From positions 1 through 50,539 of the forward strand of contig LJTT01000024.1 in the NCBI GenBank assembly GCA_001303585.1: a stretch of 50,539 nt of DNA, given 5' to 3'. Origin of the DNA: Betaproteobacteria bacterium SG8_41. GTDB lineage: Bacteria > Pseudomonadota > Gammaproteobacteria > Burkholderiales > SG8-41. The notes under the pieces were generated by a model. That model did no database searches. It was given only the letters and a program-made list of their open reading frames with translations, and was not told the origin of the DNA. Shown here one piece after another: positions 50,505 through 50,539 of this stretch. A program made the position numbers and the translations under genes. How positions within the stretch are numbered: the stretch's first letter is position 1; every line of letters starts with the position of its first letter.

Positions 50505-50539
50505 AATGGAGCGCAGACCGAGGATCTACTACACCGAAG
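50505..50539 (+). mobile_element. Start of an IS30-family-like transposase (cut by the window edge)
   Basis: An ATG at 50505 behind GGGAGGATG begins MERRPRIYYTE, which matches, from memory, the first residues of IS30-family transposases. The 60 bp before it include GGTTTCAACCGGTCATCGCAAC (about 50450-50471), likely part of the left inverted repeat, but the IS end cannot be fixed. Only 11 codons are visible, so the assignment is provisional. Confidence 0.5.

Noticed and set aside
1..50539. tRNA or rRNA genes
   Set aside because: No cloverleaf-like segment or rRNA sequence was noticed while reading the gaps; a tRNAscan run would be needed to be certain.

Overview
The window is GC-rich, gene-dense bacterial DNA that looks like a betaproteobacterium, probably Burkholderiales-related. 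Support comes from Bug/TctC-type binding proteins with a TctA/TctB transporter, two TRAP systems, an OxyR-AhpC-AhpD peroxide module, HslR, a LapA-like protein, and many CoA and aromatic-acid catabolic families. The genus cannot be named from sequence reading alone. No rRNA, tRNA or CRISPR array was seen. The right edge cuts into what looks like an IS30-type transposase.

Layout: 1-3.4 kb, a tripartite tricarboxylate transporter operon (tctC-tctB-tctA, minus strand). 3.5-3.9 kb, a decayed luciferase-like monooxygenase. 4.1-9.9 kb, an Asp/Glu-racemase-superfamily enzyme, an SDR, a D-2-hydroxyacid dehydrogenase, a CMD/AhpD-like protein, an orphan Bug protein and a tandem dimeric-barrel protein. 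10.0-13.2 kb, a CMD-family protein, an ABM-domain protein, a two-domain AhpD-like protein interrupted by an in-frame UGA that is probably selenocysteine, and a divergent SDR. 13.4-18.6 kb, a CocE/NonD hydrolase, a dihydropseudooxynicotine-hydrolase-like enzyme and an orphan molybdopterin dehydrogenase subunit. 18.7-22.0 kb, a TAXI-type TRAP transporter. 22.0-26.0 kb, two more hydrolases of the same alpha/beta family around an amidase. 26.0-34.9 kb, mostly housekeeping or miscellaneous genes (two methyltransferases, a second CocE hydrolase, hslR, a barrel protein, a DUF72 protein, a P-type ATPase). 35.0-39.7 kb, acyl-CoA dehydrogenase, ADP-forming acyl-CoA ligase and MmgE/PrpD. 39.7-44.6 kb, LapA-like, radical SAM, lipoprotein, and oxyR divergent from ahpC-ahpD. 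45.0-50.4 kb, a DctPQM TRAP operon followed by an intradiol dioxygenase, a metallophosphoesterase and an ArsM-like methyltransferase.

Taken together this is an accessory catabolic region. It has four kinds of high-affinity uptake proteins, a set of ester/amide/C-C hydrolases, oxidoreductases, a ring-cleaving dioxygenase and CoA-dependent steps, which suits uptake and breakdown of aromatic or heterocyclic organic acids or amides. The substrate cannot be fixed from sequence.

Two things stand out. First, the AhpD-like gene at 10956-12326 has UGA exactly where the second cysteine of its CxxC motif should be, followed at a suitable distance by a small hairpin with a GGUC loop, so it is a strong selenoprotein candidate that normal gene calling would truncate. 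Second, intergenic gaps carry a family of 13-bp-period inverted repeats (GTGATGA plus six other bases, then the mirror image) at six sites, and other gaps carry word repeats with periods of 7, 8, 10 and 14 bp.
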